Assembly: GCA_007844125.1 (NCBI GenBank)
Contig: CM017564.1
Span: 10,079,520 to 10,143,519, forward strand
Source of the DNA: Sinonovacula constricta
Taxonomy: Eukaryota > Mollusca > Bivalvia > Cardiida > Solecurtidae
Length of the DNA: 64,000 nucleotides
Direction of reading: 5' to 3'
Shown: positions 62,473-64,000 of the stretch, in pieces
Layout: each line of letters opens with the position of its first letter
Numbering within the stretch: the stretch's first letter is position 1
The notes under the pieces: model-generated
Database searches by the model: none
What the model saw: only the letters and a program-made list of their open reading frames with translations
Told to the model about the DNA's origin: nothing
Position numbers and translations under genes: made by a program

Positions 62473-63884
62473 GTAATCATGTCACAACCATTAACATTTA
62501 TCCCAGCCACTTTGGGTTTTCCTTCACTAGGTTTCTCTATGTTCCCTCAACCATTCTCTTAACATTTAATCACTCAATGTCTCAGTTAATCAATCAATCA
62601 ATCAATTAATCAAATCACAATCATCATTACTAATCCCTGCCACTTCTGTTTCTCCTTCCCTTGGTTCCTAAACCCTTCCCTTCTCACCTAATCACTCACT
62701 CACTCTGTTAATTACTTATTAATCAATCAATCAATCAACCAATCAATCAAATCACAACCATCAACACATATCCCATCCCCTTTGAGTGCTCTTTCCCTTT
62801 GCTCACCCTGTCACATACTCTGTCAATCACTCGATTATTCAATCAATTTATCAAATCACCAAAAGTTTGGTTTCTTTCTCCTTCACAAGATTTTCTTAGT
62901 GTCTCTTTAACCATTCTTTTCTCACGCAATCAATTACTCACTCTGTCAATCAATCACTTACCATCATCACTCTTCCCGGCCACTTCTGGTTCCTTCTCCT
63001 TCACTGGTGTCCTCGGAGTTCCCTCTACTGTAACTTCCTCCCCTGGAGGATCACGTTTCTTCTTCAGTCGAGGAGACCTCTTCAGCTTCAAGCTTCGGGG
63101 AGGGGCCTGGACACTTAGCTTGCACCTGGAAAAGTGAAAGTCTGCGGTATTAACCCGTTCTGAAAAGTTATGTCTAAGGCATGTCTTTTCCACTAAAATC
63201 ACATTTTCAGAAACTATCAATAAGAGGAAATGTTTTTTTTACTTGCTGGAAACACCATTAGGGTGGGGTAAATTTTATATTAATGGGGAAAAAGGAGTTT
63301 CCATCATGTAATTGGTTAAACAGTGACAAAGCAACAAATCAAAAACTCAAACTAAAAATTTGTTGTATGGAAATTATACTTCAGTTGTTTCTTTGTTACA
63401 TCACACTAACATATGGTTACATTAGTGACATCCAGTTTATTATTGGTGTAGGAAATCCCCAGACTTAAGTCTGGTTTGAACCACCAGTGCATTGCATCCC
63501 CACATGAAAGTTCTCTCCCCAACTGGGATGCAAACCCATGTGGCGAGGGGCTGAGGAGTTATAATATGGGGACTCTAACCGCTCGGCCATGGGCATCCCC
63601 CCCAGTTTATCTGATATGTCAGTTAGGTGAAATTAACAATTCAAAAGTTCCAACACTCATTATTTATTTATAACTCATTGCACATACAACAACTCACTTG
63701 TAACAAGGGGTTGCCCCAGTGATGCCAGTCAGACTAAAGTGACCCATCTTTCCACCAAGCTTTACACCGACGCCATGTTTGTATTCGCAGCAGGTGCTCA
63801 CACGACAGTCAACACGTCCATCGATGTACAGAGTCAAACTGAATGGGTAACCACGGTGACGACGGGATACAAAGGTGAAGGCGC
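20080..63884 (-). CDS. ERICH3: ERICH3-like/coiled-coil/LRR giant gene (gene model; 5' end outside window)
   Basis: Exons in transcript order: 63884-63698, 63125-62962, 61313-60420, 57860-57834, 43148-39540, 32770-32607, 32395-32305, 31500-31367, 30353-28787, 28263-28174, 22893-22778, 21509-21286, 20686-20080. Each junction is GT-AG and in phase, giving 7,874 nt or about 2,623 residues before TAG. Order of parts: DUF4590 core, basic and acidic linkers, disordered region, about 62 hendecads, Ser/Glu-rich region with a charged helix, then a ribonuclease-inhibitor-type LRR domain. The DUF4590 core and the Tyr-Glu-Asp-Asp-Phe-Glu motif identify ERICH3 (glutamate-rich protein 3), reported at primary cilia in vertebrates. 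The LRR end is not part of human ERICH3 as I know it. An alternative in-phase terminal exon is at 37412-37099. Two separate genes remain possible, but no start exon was seen upstream of 32770. Confidence 0.8.
21286..21509 (-). CDS. LRR exon
   Basis: Acceptor ctattttttttag-type tract before 21509, donor gtaagt after 21286. Phase 0 in, phase 2 out. It encodes ITGVTLRNCSLDD, then LKVLDFSQNRLGPKSMAPLA and IQKNPGIDTL, two LRR units. Its polypyrimidine tract is the first unit of a seven-copy tandem array. Confidence 0.9.
21512..21800 (-). repeat. Tandem repeat, 7 copies of about 40-44 bp, abutting a splice acceptor
   Basis: Core aggcataaatatcttggt recurs near 21520, 21561, 21604, 21646, 21688, 21729 and 21773, alternating with ataataagtat plus an A run. 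On the minus strand each unit has a T-run like the acceptor tract of the LRR exon at 21509. Open frames through it are repeat artefacts. Confidence 0.9.
22180..22670 (-). repeat. Possible interspersed repeat with GGA/ACA-rich end
   Basis: Contains cgctccagacaaaattatga and runs such as gatggacagatgaacaaaca, then cagcgactatatgctcacct and a gggagcataaaa end. I recall similar strings recurring in bivalve introns, but no second copy is in this window. Confidence 0.35.
22778..22893 (-). CDS. Exon linking the Ser-rich region to the LRR domain
   Basis: Acceptor ttttttatcag before 22893, donor gtaata after 22778. Phase 1 in, phase 0 out. It encodes APAKTEQALIPQTHYGSILP and then MVEEDQDIKLACVKLNGDQ. 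The second part is the first amphipathic LRR strand and helix. The upstream exon ends in G, so the first codon becomes GCT (Ala). Confidence 0.85.
23038..23169 (-). mobile_element. SINE type 3 with internal deletion
   Basis: Reverse-complement tail cgcagtgaccaattatgatc, the body piece ggtggaggaagaccccagac, then a jump to the head ggcaactctaccactacacc. Confidence 0.7.
23740..23785 (-). mobile_element. SINE type 2 head fragment
   Basis: actctaccgattgcactacc followed by aggtcaggtacc is the reverse complement of a type 2 tRNA-like head. Confidence 0.5.
24811..24945. repeat. Palindromic element with octamer and CCAAT motifs in both arms
   Basis: Left arm TTCATATGCAAATGTGCC and TGATTGGTC (24834-24866) pairs with CCAATCAGGG and GCATTTTGCATATGAA (24894-24927) around a loop of about 25 nt. 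Outer ATTGAC/GTCAAT also pair. It probably represents a MITE. Confidence 0.65.
26799..26930. mobile_element. Possible hAT-type MITE end
   Basis: CAGGGGCAGATCCAGGATTT followed by a GC-rich block (ggggcc, ccaggggtgctaggcatg). Terminal CAGGGGC(A/G)GATCCAGG strings are common hAT ends. No matching opposite end was found. Confidence 0.35.
27697..27780 (-). mobile_element. tRNA-like SINE head, separate type
   Basis: On the minus strand, TAGCTCAGTTGGTAGAGC is a near-perfect tRNA A box and TTCGAATCCC a B box. A long G-run between them destroys any tRNA fold, so it is a SINE head or tRNA pseudogene rather than a working tRNA gene. Confidence 0.6.
28174..28263 (-). CDS. Ser/Asp-rich short exon
   Basis: Acceptor gtttttttcag before 28263, donor gtgagt after 28174. 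Symmetric phase 1, 90 nt. It encodes SEDSSSDSSDSSSGSDSSDS then EDEKDKPKP, which is dense in casein-kinase-2-type Ser-x-x-Asp/Glu sites. It links the large Ser/Glu exon to the LRR part and could be skipped in frame. Confidence 0.85.
28405..28740 (-). repeat. Three-copy intronic tandem repeat, unit about 110 bp
   Basis: ttggaagcaaatagtttaga plus tcaagggacctac, tcttcaatcg and acttagaaa recur near 28409, 28530 and 28638. It lies in the intron after the large Ser/Glu-rich exon. Confidence 0.85.
28787..30353 (-). CDS. Ser/Glu-rich exon with long charged helix
   Basis: Acceptor ttttaattccag before 30353, donor gtaagt after 28787. Phase 0 in, phase 1 out; about 522 codons. Residues about 1-50 are Ser/Thr-rich and about 50-75 hold a Ser/Asp run. 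About 75-215 form a highly charged Arg/Lys/Glu helix (EEKRKKEEEERERERKRKAE type), probably a single alpha-helix or coiled coil. From about 235 on there are five Ser-run plus Asp/Glu clusters, each following a Lys-rich step and alternating with Pro/Val-rich spacers such as KSPSPPPVKATVVKK. The clusters look like casein kinase 2 substrates. The long open frames on the plus strand are shadows of this composition. Confidence 0.88.
30731..30928 (-). mobile_element. SINE type 3
   Basis: Reverse-complement tail tttgttacatcacactgaca, then caattatggtcatattggca, body ggtggaaaaccttcccacat, B box ggactcgaacc, head ggggctgaggag. Confidence 0.8.
31367..31500 (-). CDS. Ser/Arg/Pro-rich exon
   Basis: Acceptor gtcattatag before 31500, donor gtaact after 31367. 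Phase 1 in, phase 0 out. It encodes SAKRRSSSSSSSSSSSNSTP, then RAKSPETRTRSPEPRTITPS. Repeated Ser-Pro and Thr-Pro steps suit proline-directed kinases. Confidence 0.85.
31796..32016 (-). mobile_element. TTAA-type element family 2
   Basis: TTAA then CCCTTTCATTGCC at the left; GCAGTGAAGGGG then a worn TTAA at the right. About 220 bp. Its ends match the family 2 copies at 33159 and 59818; the interior differs. Confidence 0.65.
32054..32262 (+). mobile_element. SINE type 3
   Basis: Head ggggcacctggggtcgagcg, A-box-like gcggttagagt, B-box-like gggtctcagtcc, body tcaactgacctgcagtgttt. Confidence 0.75.
32305..32395 (-). CDS. Short acidic exon
   Basis: Acceptor aatcattacag before 32395, donor gtaggt after 32305. 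Phase 0 in, phase 1 out. It encodes IEGFSSDEDMETPRQNGLKV and then HADVHRSTK. The Ser-Ser-Asp-Glu-Asp motif resembles the acidic tail of vertebrate ERICH3. Confidence 0.85.
32607..32770 (-). CDS. Exon starting with NKYEDDFEE motif
   Basis: Acceptor attctttcacag before 32770, donor gtaagt after 32607. Phase 1 in, phase 0 out. It encodes NKYEDDFEESERRQIIGLKA, then ENGRTVSVNVKEKEQEEAEK. The leading motif matches the microexon at 57860 and, by memory, the Tyr-Glu-Glu-Asp-Phe-Glu stretch of vertebrate ERICH3. Its entry phase equals the exit phase of the coiled-coil exon, so it can replace the terminal exon at 37412. Confidence 0.85.
33159..33335 (-). mobile_element. TTAA-type element family 2, intact termini
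   Basis: TTAA (33155-33158) CCCTTTCCTGCATG ... CAATAAAGGGG TTAA (33336-33339). It contains cgcctttacaaaccattcac, the reverse complement of the 37-bp unit amplified at 59985-60211. Confidence 0.85.
33744..33845. mobile_element. Hairpin MITE with CTTGCTGGAAAC ends
   Basis: CACTTGCTGGAAACACCTTT at the left pairs with AAAGGAGTTTCCAGCAAGT at the right, about 100 bp overall. A second copy lies at 63238-63312. Confidence 0.8.
33881..34495. repeat. Tandem repeat, 9 copies of about 60-72 bp
   Basis: The unit contains tttcatcagtcggacctgac, aattacgttctttttctaca and atacaaaacgtttcagtc. Copies start near 33881, 33945, 34015, 34085, 34147, 34221, 34288, 34358 and 34425. Open frames across it are artefacts. 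It lies in the intron before the exon at 32770. Confidence 0.92.
34903..35077 (+). mobile_element. MITE-like repeat family 3
   Basis: Starts acatgtgaattttttcttag, contains gccaaagtgggagattt, tgtttccaagtagggagatt and ttttgaacctgaaaagtggg. Further copies are at 50971 and 56679. Confidence 0.8.
35078..36696 (-). other. AT-rich intron, nothing recognised
   Basis: Long runs of A and T with no exon, repeat copy or RNA gene that I can support. Confidence 0.5.
36697..36949 (-). mobile_element. SINE type 3, near full length
   Basis: Reverse-complement tail gaaatacattgcagcgacca, body gtcagctggaagaccattct, B box ggactagaacccatgcgg, A box ggcaactttaccactactcc. It lies just downstream of the alternative terminal exon. 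Confidence 0.85.
37099..37412 (-). CDS. Alternative terminal exon after the coiled-coil exon
   Basis: Acceptor ttattctttacag before 37412. Phase 1 in, which matches the exit of the 39540 exon (A|TC gives Ile). 104 codons then TAA at 37101-37099. It encodes RTTPLKKVGSLKRFPHFSGN, RPRVKEYTYRMPEVMYMKNN, then an acidic tail with DDDMMYFCNQDD and a Ser/Asp end. An AGTAAA variant polyadenylation signal (minus strand) lies about 25 nt past the stop. Use of this exon would give a protein with DUF4590 and coiled coil but no Ser-rich or LRR part. No known domain was recognised. Confidence 0.75.
37885..38126 (-). mobile_element. SINE type 3
   Basis: Reverse-complement tail ataaatcacagcaatcaatt, body gcaggtcagctggatgacct, B box ggacttgaacccacgcgg, A-box end cggcgactaccaatatgcca. 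Confidence 0.82.
38141..38654. mobile_element. TTAA-type element family 1, full length (514 bp)
   Basis: TTAA (38137-38140) AGGTGGTATCCTGTCC ... AACTGTCAGATACCACCT TTAA (38655-38658). The terminal inverted repeats pair over about 20 bp with few mismatches. TTAA duplication is the hallmark of piggyBac-type transposition. There is no coding capacity, so it is non-autonomous. Confidence 0.85.
38733..39175. mobile_element. TTAA-type element family 1, inverted copy
   Basis: TTAA then AGGTGGTATCTGATAG at the left; CCAGATTCACC then TTAA (39176-39179) at the right. The interior (for example acttacttttgagatcac) is the reverse complement of the copies at 38141 and 59313. It lies only 75 bp from the previous element in the opposite orientation. 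Confidence 0.8.
39540..43148 (-). CDS. ERICH3: Giant coiled-coil exon with about 62 hendecad repeats
   Basis: Acceptor tttctcctcag before 43148, donor gtaagt after 39540. Phase 1 in, phase 1 out; about 1,203 codons. The first part opens ITCTFPVDVGSAEDMELLNK and includes an acidic stretch (ISENDDEEDDEMEKG) and a basic, Ser/Arg-rich disordered part (RSRSLRRTRSDAAPLLSRRP). It also contains YPPVHNCMGHHRDPQPQFVQ and a Lys-rich segment, and ends RSPSPRRNRSPSPKRG. From 41682 to about 39637 there are about 62 contiguous 11-residue units: 28 of the type QLKESQKILAD, then 34 of the type QEEKAKESMKE or paired 22-residue units. It has only two Cys. It is likely a long rod or amphipathic helix. No initiator Met fits the exon start, so it is internal. 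Symmetric phases mean it could be skipped in frame. Confidence 0.9.
39637..41682 (-). repeat. 33-bp coding repeat array (62 hendecads)
   Basis: Counted by hand from the translation: 28 units beginning RLKEQQEQFAE and ending HLLESLNKIGQ, then 34 units from QEESARERIQK to KEMQASKAQISE-like sequence, with no residue gained or lost between units. Hydrophobic residues fall at positions 2 and 8/9 and a small residue at 5, an 11/3 periodicity. The Lys/Glu half contains six near-identical units (EQEERAKESMK type), showing recent unequal exchange. Confidence 0.9.
43996..44242 (-). mobile_element. SINE type 3
   Basis: Reverse-complement tail tttttgaaatactattcatc, body caagtcagctggaagacctt, B box ggactcgaatccacg, A box cggcgactctaccactacgc. 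Confidence 0.85.
45781..45822 (-). mobile_element. TTAA-type element family 2, end fragment split by a SINE
   Basis: ACCCTTTCACTCATGC and AAGCCATTTTACATCTTTA match the reversed right end of the 59818 copy. A SINE type 1 follows at once, and homology to the family 2 interior (aatctgcac ... actggttta, compare 33210-33260) resumes after it near 46115-46175. Confidence 0.7.
45823..46084 (-). mobile_element. SINE type 1, best preserved copy
   Basis: Minus-strand head GGCCGCAATAGCTCAAGTGG (A box) and GTGGGTTCAAGCCCCGGC (B box). The body includes aagtgcccctgtgctataat on the SINE strand and the 3' end reads AAAAATGCCGGCAAATT. It lies inside a family 2 TTAA element. Confidence 0.88.
46545..46617 (+). 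mobile_element. TTAA-type element family 2, right end fragment
   Basis: gcaaaaggcgtaaaatggca then tatgcatgaagacaaggg matches the right end of the 59818 copy. Confidence 0.6.
48819..48970. mobile_element. Palindromic MITE-like element (152 bp)
   Basis: Ends ATCAGGGC and GCCCTGAT. The inner 38-nt arms (48850-48887 and 48909-48946) match at about 28 positions and include CTGATTGGTCAG and CTGACCAATCAG, a perfect 12-bp pair. The loop is 21 nt. The fold would be a long hairpin. Confidence 0.75.
50222..50305. repeat. Compound microsatellite (CTC)n/(ATC)n
   Basis: Seven CTC-type triplets followed by two runs of ATC triplets. The minus-strand frames contain stop codons, so it is not an acidic exon. 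Confidence 0.9.
50971..51161 (+). mobile_element. MITE-like repeat family 3
   Basis: tttctgagaccaaagtggga at the left, tatctgtttccaagaagtga and ttttgaaccttgaaagtggg inside, and gtgggagttcacatgtat at the right. The right end is the inverted repeat of the family's acatgtgaac start. Confidence 0.8.
52646..52707 (-). CDS. Candidate alternative terminal exon with YDDDFEE motif
   Basis: Acceptor ttgtggctgtcag precedes 52707. Phase 1 in, matching the upstream exons. It reads EYRYDDDFEEEEEEEKDKE and then TAG. No donor in the right phase is visible, so it could only be a last exon. An AATAAA on the minus strand lies near 52380. The motif matches the exons at 57860 and 32770. It may be an unused relic. 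Confidence 0.4.
54451..54756. repeat. 45-bp tandem repeat, 7 copies
   Basis: The unit begins gtcattgaagtgtatttcac and continues attatcttttatattgaatg taatt. Six copies are 45 bp; the third (54541-54576) has a 9-bp deletion. Both strands stay open because 45 and 36 are multiples of three; I treat these frames as non-coding. Confidence 0.93.
55683..56395. repeat. Bivalve-type interspersed repeat with internal about 170-bp periodicity
   Basis: Starts gagggctatgaaggaggaat and atcgctcacct. The motifs tttctgacaa(g/t)aa, taagttttcctatata, ggccaa and accaaatatcaaggctctag recur. I recall this arrangement from many bivalve introns; that is memory, not a search result. Confidence 0.55.
56679..56895 (+). 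mobile_element. MITE-like repeat family 3
   Basis: Starts atacatgtgaactttttctg aggccaaagtg, ends gtgggagagttcacttgtat. The ends are inverted repeats (acatgtgaac and gttcacttgt). It is the best-bounded copy of the family. Confidence 0.82.
57834..57860 (-). CDS. ERICH3: 27-nt microexon encoding YEDDFEDE
   Basis: Acceptor tttttattacag before 57860, donor gtaagt after 57834. Symmetric phase 1. Joined to its neighbours it reads K-D-Y-E-D-D-F-E-D-E-E-I-T. The motif equals the start of the exon at 32770. Strong splice sites and matching phases on both sides support it despite its size. Confidence 0.8.
58381..58628 (+). mobile_element. SINE type 3
   Basis: B box gggttcaagtcctgg, body tccagctgacctgccgtgat, tail caatatgaccatacttgtat. 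The head is worn. Confidence 0.8.
58871..59107 (-). mobile_element. SINE type 3
   Basis: Reverse-complement tail cacaattacaatcatattgg, body gcaggttagctggaaaacct, head ggggctgaggag ... caggcacccca. Confidence 0.8.
59313..59813. mobile_element. TTAA-type element family 1, full length (501 bp)
   Basis: TTAA (59309-59312) AGGTGGCATCCGACAG ... AACTGTCGGATACAACCT TTAA (59814-59817). It matches the copy at 38141 along its length, for example gtgatctcaaaagtaagtta and aaataggaaatacctgtttg. Its right TTAA is also the left TTAA of the next element. Confidence 0.87.
59818..60221 (+). mobile_element. TTAA-type element family 2 with internal minisatellite
   Basis: TTAA (59814-59817) CCCTTTCATTCAT ... ATGCAGCAAAGGGT TTAA (60222-60225). 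The interior holds six copies of a 37-bp unit that is single in the related copy at 33159. Confidence 0.85.
59988..60211 (+). repeat. 37-bp tandem repeat, 6 copies
   Basis: The unit contains gaatggtttgtaaaggcgta plus aaatggaatatgattgt. Copies differ by one or two bases. It is nested in the family 2 element. Confidence 0.93.
60420..61313 (-). CDS. ERICH3: Asp/Glu-rich exon
   Basis: Acceptor cctttggcaatctcag before 61313, donor gtgaat after 60420. Symmetric phase 1, 298 codons. It opens EEECLSETDRFVVQVEEEGE and is then mostly Asp/Glu/Ser/Lys-rich. A central AGYENDFEDDFDDTDKEV carries the Tyr-x-x-Asp-Phe-Glu motif. It ends LSEPTIKSRRRRRK, a possible nuclear localisation or basic sorting signal. 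Composition fits the glutamate-rich tail that gives ERICH3 its name. The same frame stays open into both introns, where it mimics a signal peptide and a membrane anchor. Confidence 0.85.
61314..62269 (-). other. AT-rich intron segment, nothing recognised
   Basis: Part of the intron between the exons at 62962 and 61313. I see no exon or repeat copy here. Confidence 0.5.
62270..62955 (-). repeat. Tandem array of decayed exon-2 copies separated by (AATC)n
   Basis: Five blocks near 62320, 62480, 62605, 62750 and 62850 resemble the coding sequence of the next exon (62962-63125): ccactt..., tccttcac..., ggt..., ccctc.... They are separated by (TCAA)n/(AATC)n runs that resemble the exon's donor context. 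The block at 62377-62324 (minus) still reads VEGTPRARVKKIDLKVS then stop, against VEGTPRTPVKEKEPEVAG in the real exon. Confidence 0.8.
62962..63125 (-). CDS. ERICH3: Basic linker exon after DUF4590
   Basis: Acceptor cacttttccag before 63125, donor gtaagt after 62962. Phase 2 in, phase 1 out. It encodes KCKLSVQAPPRSLKLKRSPR, then KKKRDPPGEEVTVEGTPRTP. The first residues complete the C-Y-K-C end of the DUF4590 core, as in the vertebrate protein. The rest is a Lys/Pro-rich linker. Confidence 0.88.
63238..63312. mobile_element. Hairpin MITE with CTTGCTGGAAAC end, second copy
   Basis: ttacttgctggaaacaccat then tagggtgggg at the left and aaaggagtttcc at the right. It is the inverted orientation of the copy at 33744. 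Confidence 0.7.
63385..63604 (-). mobile_element. SINE type 3
   Basis: Reverse-complement tail ctttgttacatcacactaac, body ggtgtaggaaatccccagac, head ggggctgaggagttataata and ctaaccgctcggccatggg. Confidence 0.82.
63698..63884 (-). CDS. ERICH3: ERICH3 DUF4590 core exon
   Basis: Acceptor tataatcctccag before 63884, donor gtgagt after 63698. Phase 1 in, phase 2 out. It encodes AFTFVSRRHRGYPFSLTLYI, then a short Cys-containing strand STCCEYKHGVGVKLGGK and ITGATPCYK. The pattern S-(K/R)-R-H-x-G-x-P-F-S-L-T, C-C-E-Y-K-H, L-G-G-K-x-G and P-C-Y-K-C is that of DUF4590 in glutamate-rich protein 3. The earlier part of the domain and the start codon lie beyond 64000. Confidence 0.92.
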
Positions 63885-63971
63885 CTGGAGGATTATACAA
63901 AATATTATTATGGTGTGATAAACTGAGTTTTGTTTTTTGAAATGCATGTGTACATCTCAGCAATACAATTG

Positions 63972-64000
63972 TGGGATGGGATTGGGATTAGCCGGCATTT
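63972..64000 (-). mobile_element. SINE type 1, edge of a copy
   Basis: gggatgggattgggattagc then cggcattt is the reverse complement of the type 1 3' end seen at 7645-7672. The rest lies outside the window. Confidence 0.75.

Overview
The window is AT-rich invertebrate nuclear DNA with spliced genes, long introns and many short interspersed repeats. Its repeats (tRNA-derived SINEs, short TTAA-flanked elements and a repeat at about 55.7-56.4 kb of a type I recall from clam genomes) make a bivalve mollusc the most likely source. That is inference; no species can be named. No bacterial genes, rRNA or CRISPR array were seen.

Two convergent genes account for essentially all supported coding sequence. 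On the plus strand, 1953-10159 holds the last eight exons of an MTHFSD homologue: a 5-formyltetrahydrofolate cyclo-ligase-like domain, a long Arg/Gly- and Glu-rich linker not present in the human protein as I recall it, and a C-terminal RRM. All junctions are GT-AG and in phase, giving 466 in-window codons plus a stop; the 5' exon(s) lie upstream. On the minus strand, 63884 down to 20080 holds the 3' part of one very large gene. It starts (in this window) with the DUF4590 core of ERICH3, continues through acidic, coiled-coil and Ser/Glu-rich exons, and ends in a leucine-rich-repeat (LRR) domain. Thirteen exons join in phase to give about 2,623 residues; the 5' end lies beyond 64000. A second terminal exon (37412-37099) is also in phase and would end the protein after the coiled coil, before the LRR; a third, weaker candidate is at 52707-52646.

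The most striking feature is the 3.6-kb exon at 43148-39540. It encodes about 62 consecutive, unbroken 11-residue (hendecad) units, first a Gln/Ser-rich set and then a Lys/Glu-rich set. The exon at 30353-28787 adds a roughly 140-residue charged helix and five Ser/Asp/Glu clusters. A Tyr-Glu-Asp-Asp-Phe-Glu motif recurs in four exons.

Layout: 1-1952, flank with a hAT transposon relic (566-1440); 1953-10159, MTHFSD with SINE-filled introns; 10160-20079, AT-rich sequence between the two stop codons; 20080-63884, the ERICH3/LRR gene, whose introns hold tandem arrays, TTAA-flanked elements and SINEs; 63885-64000, intron with the edge of a SINE. No promoter of either gene is in the window. I see no direct functional link between the two genes. 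MTHFSD is a folate-enzyme-like RNA-binding protein; vertebrate ERICH3 has been linked to primary cilia.
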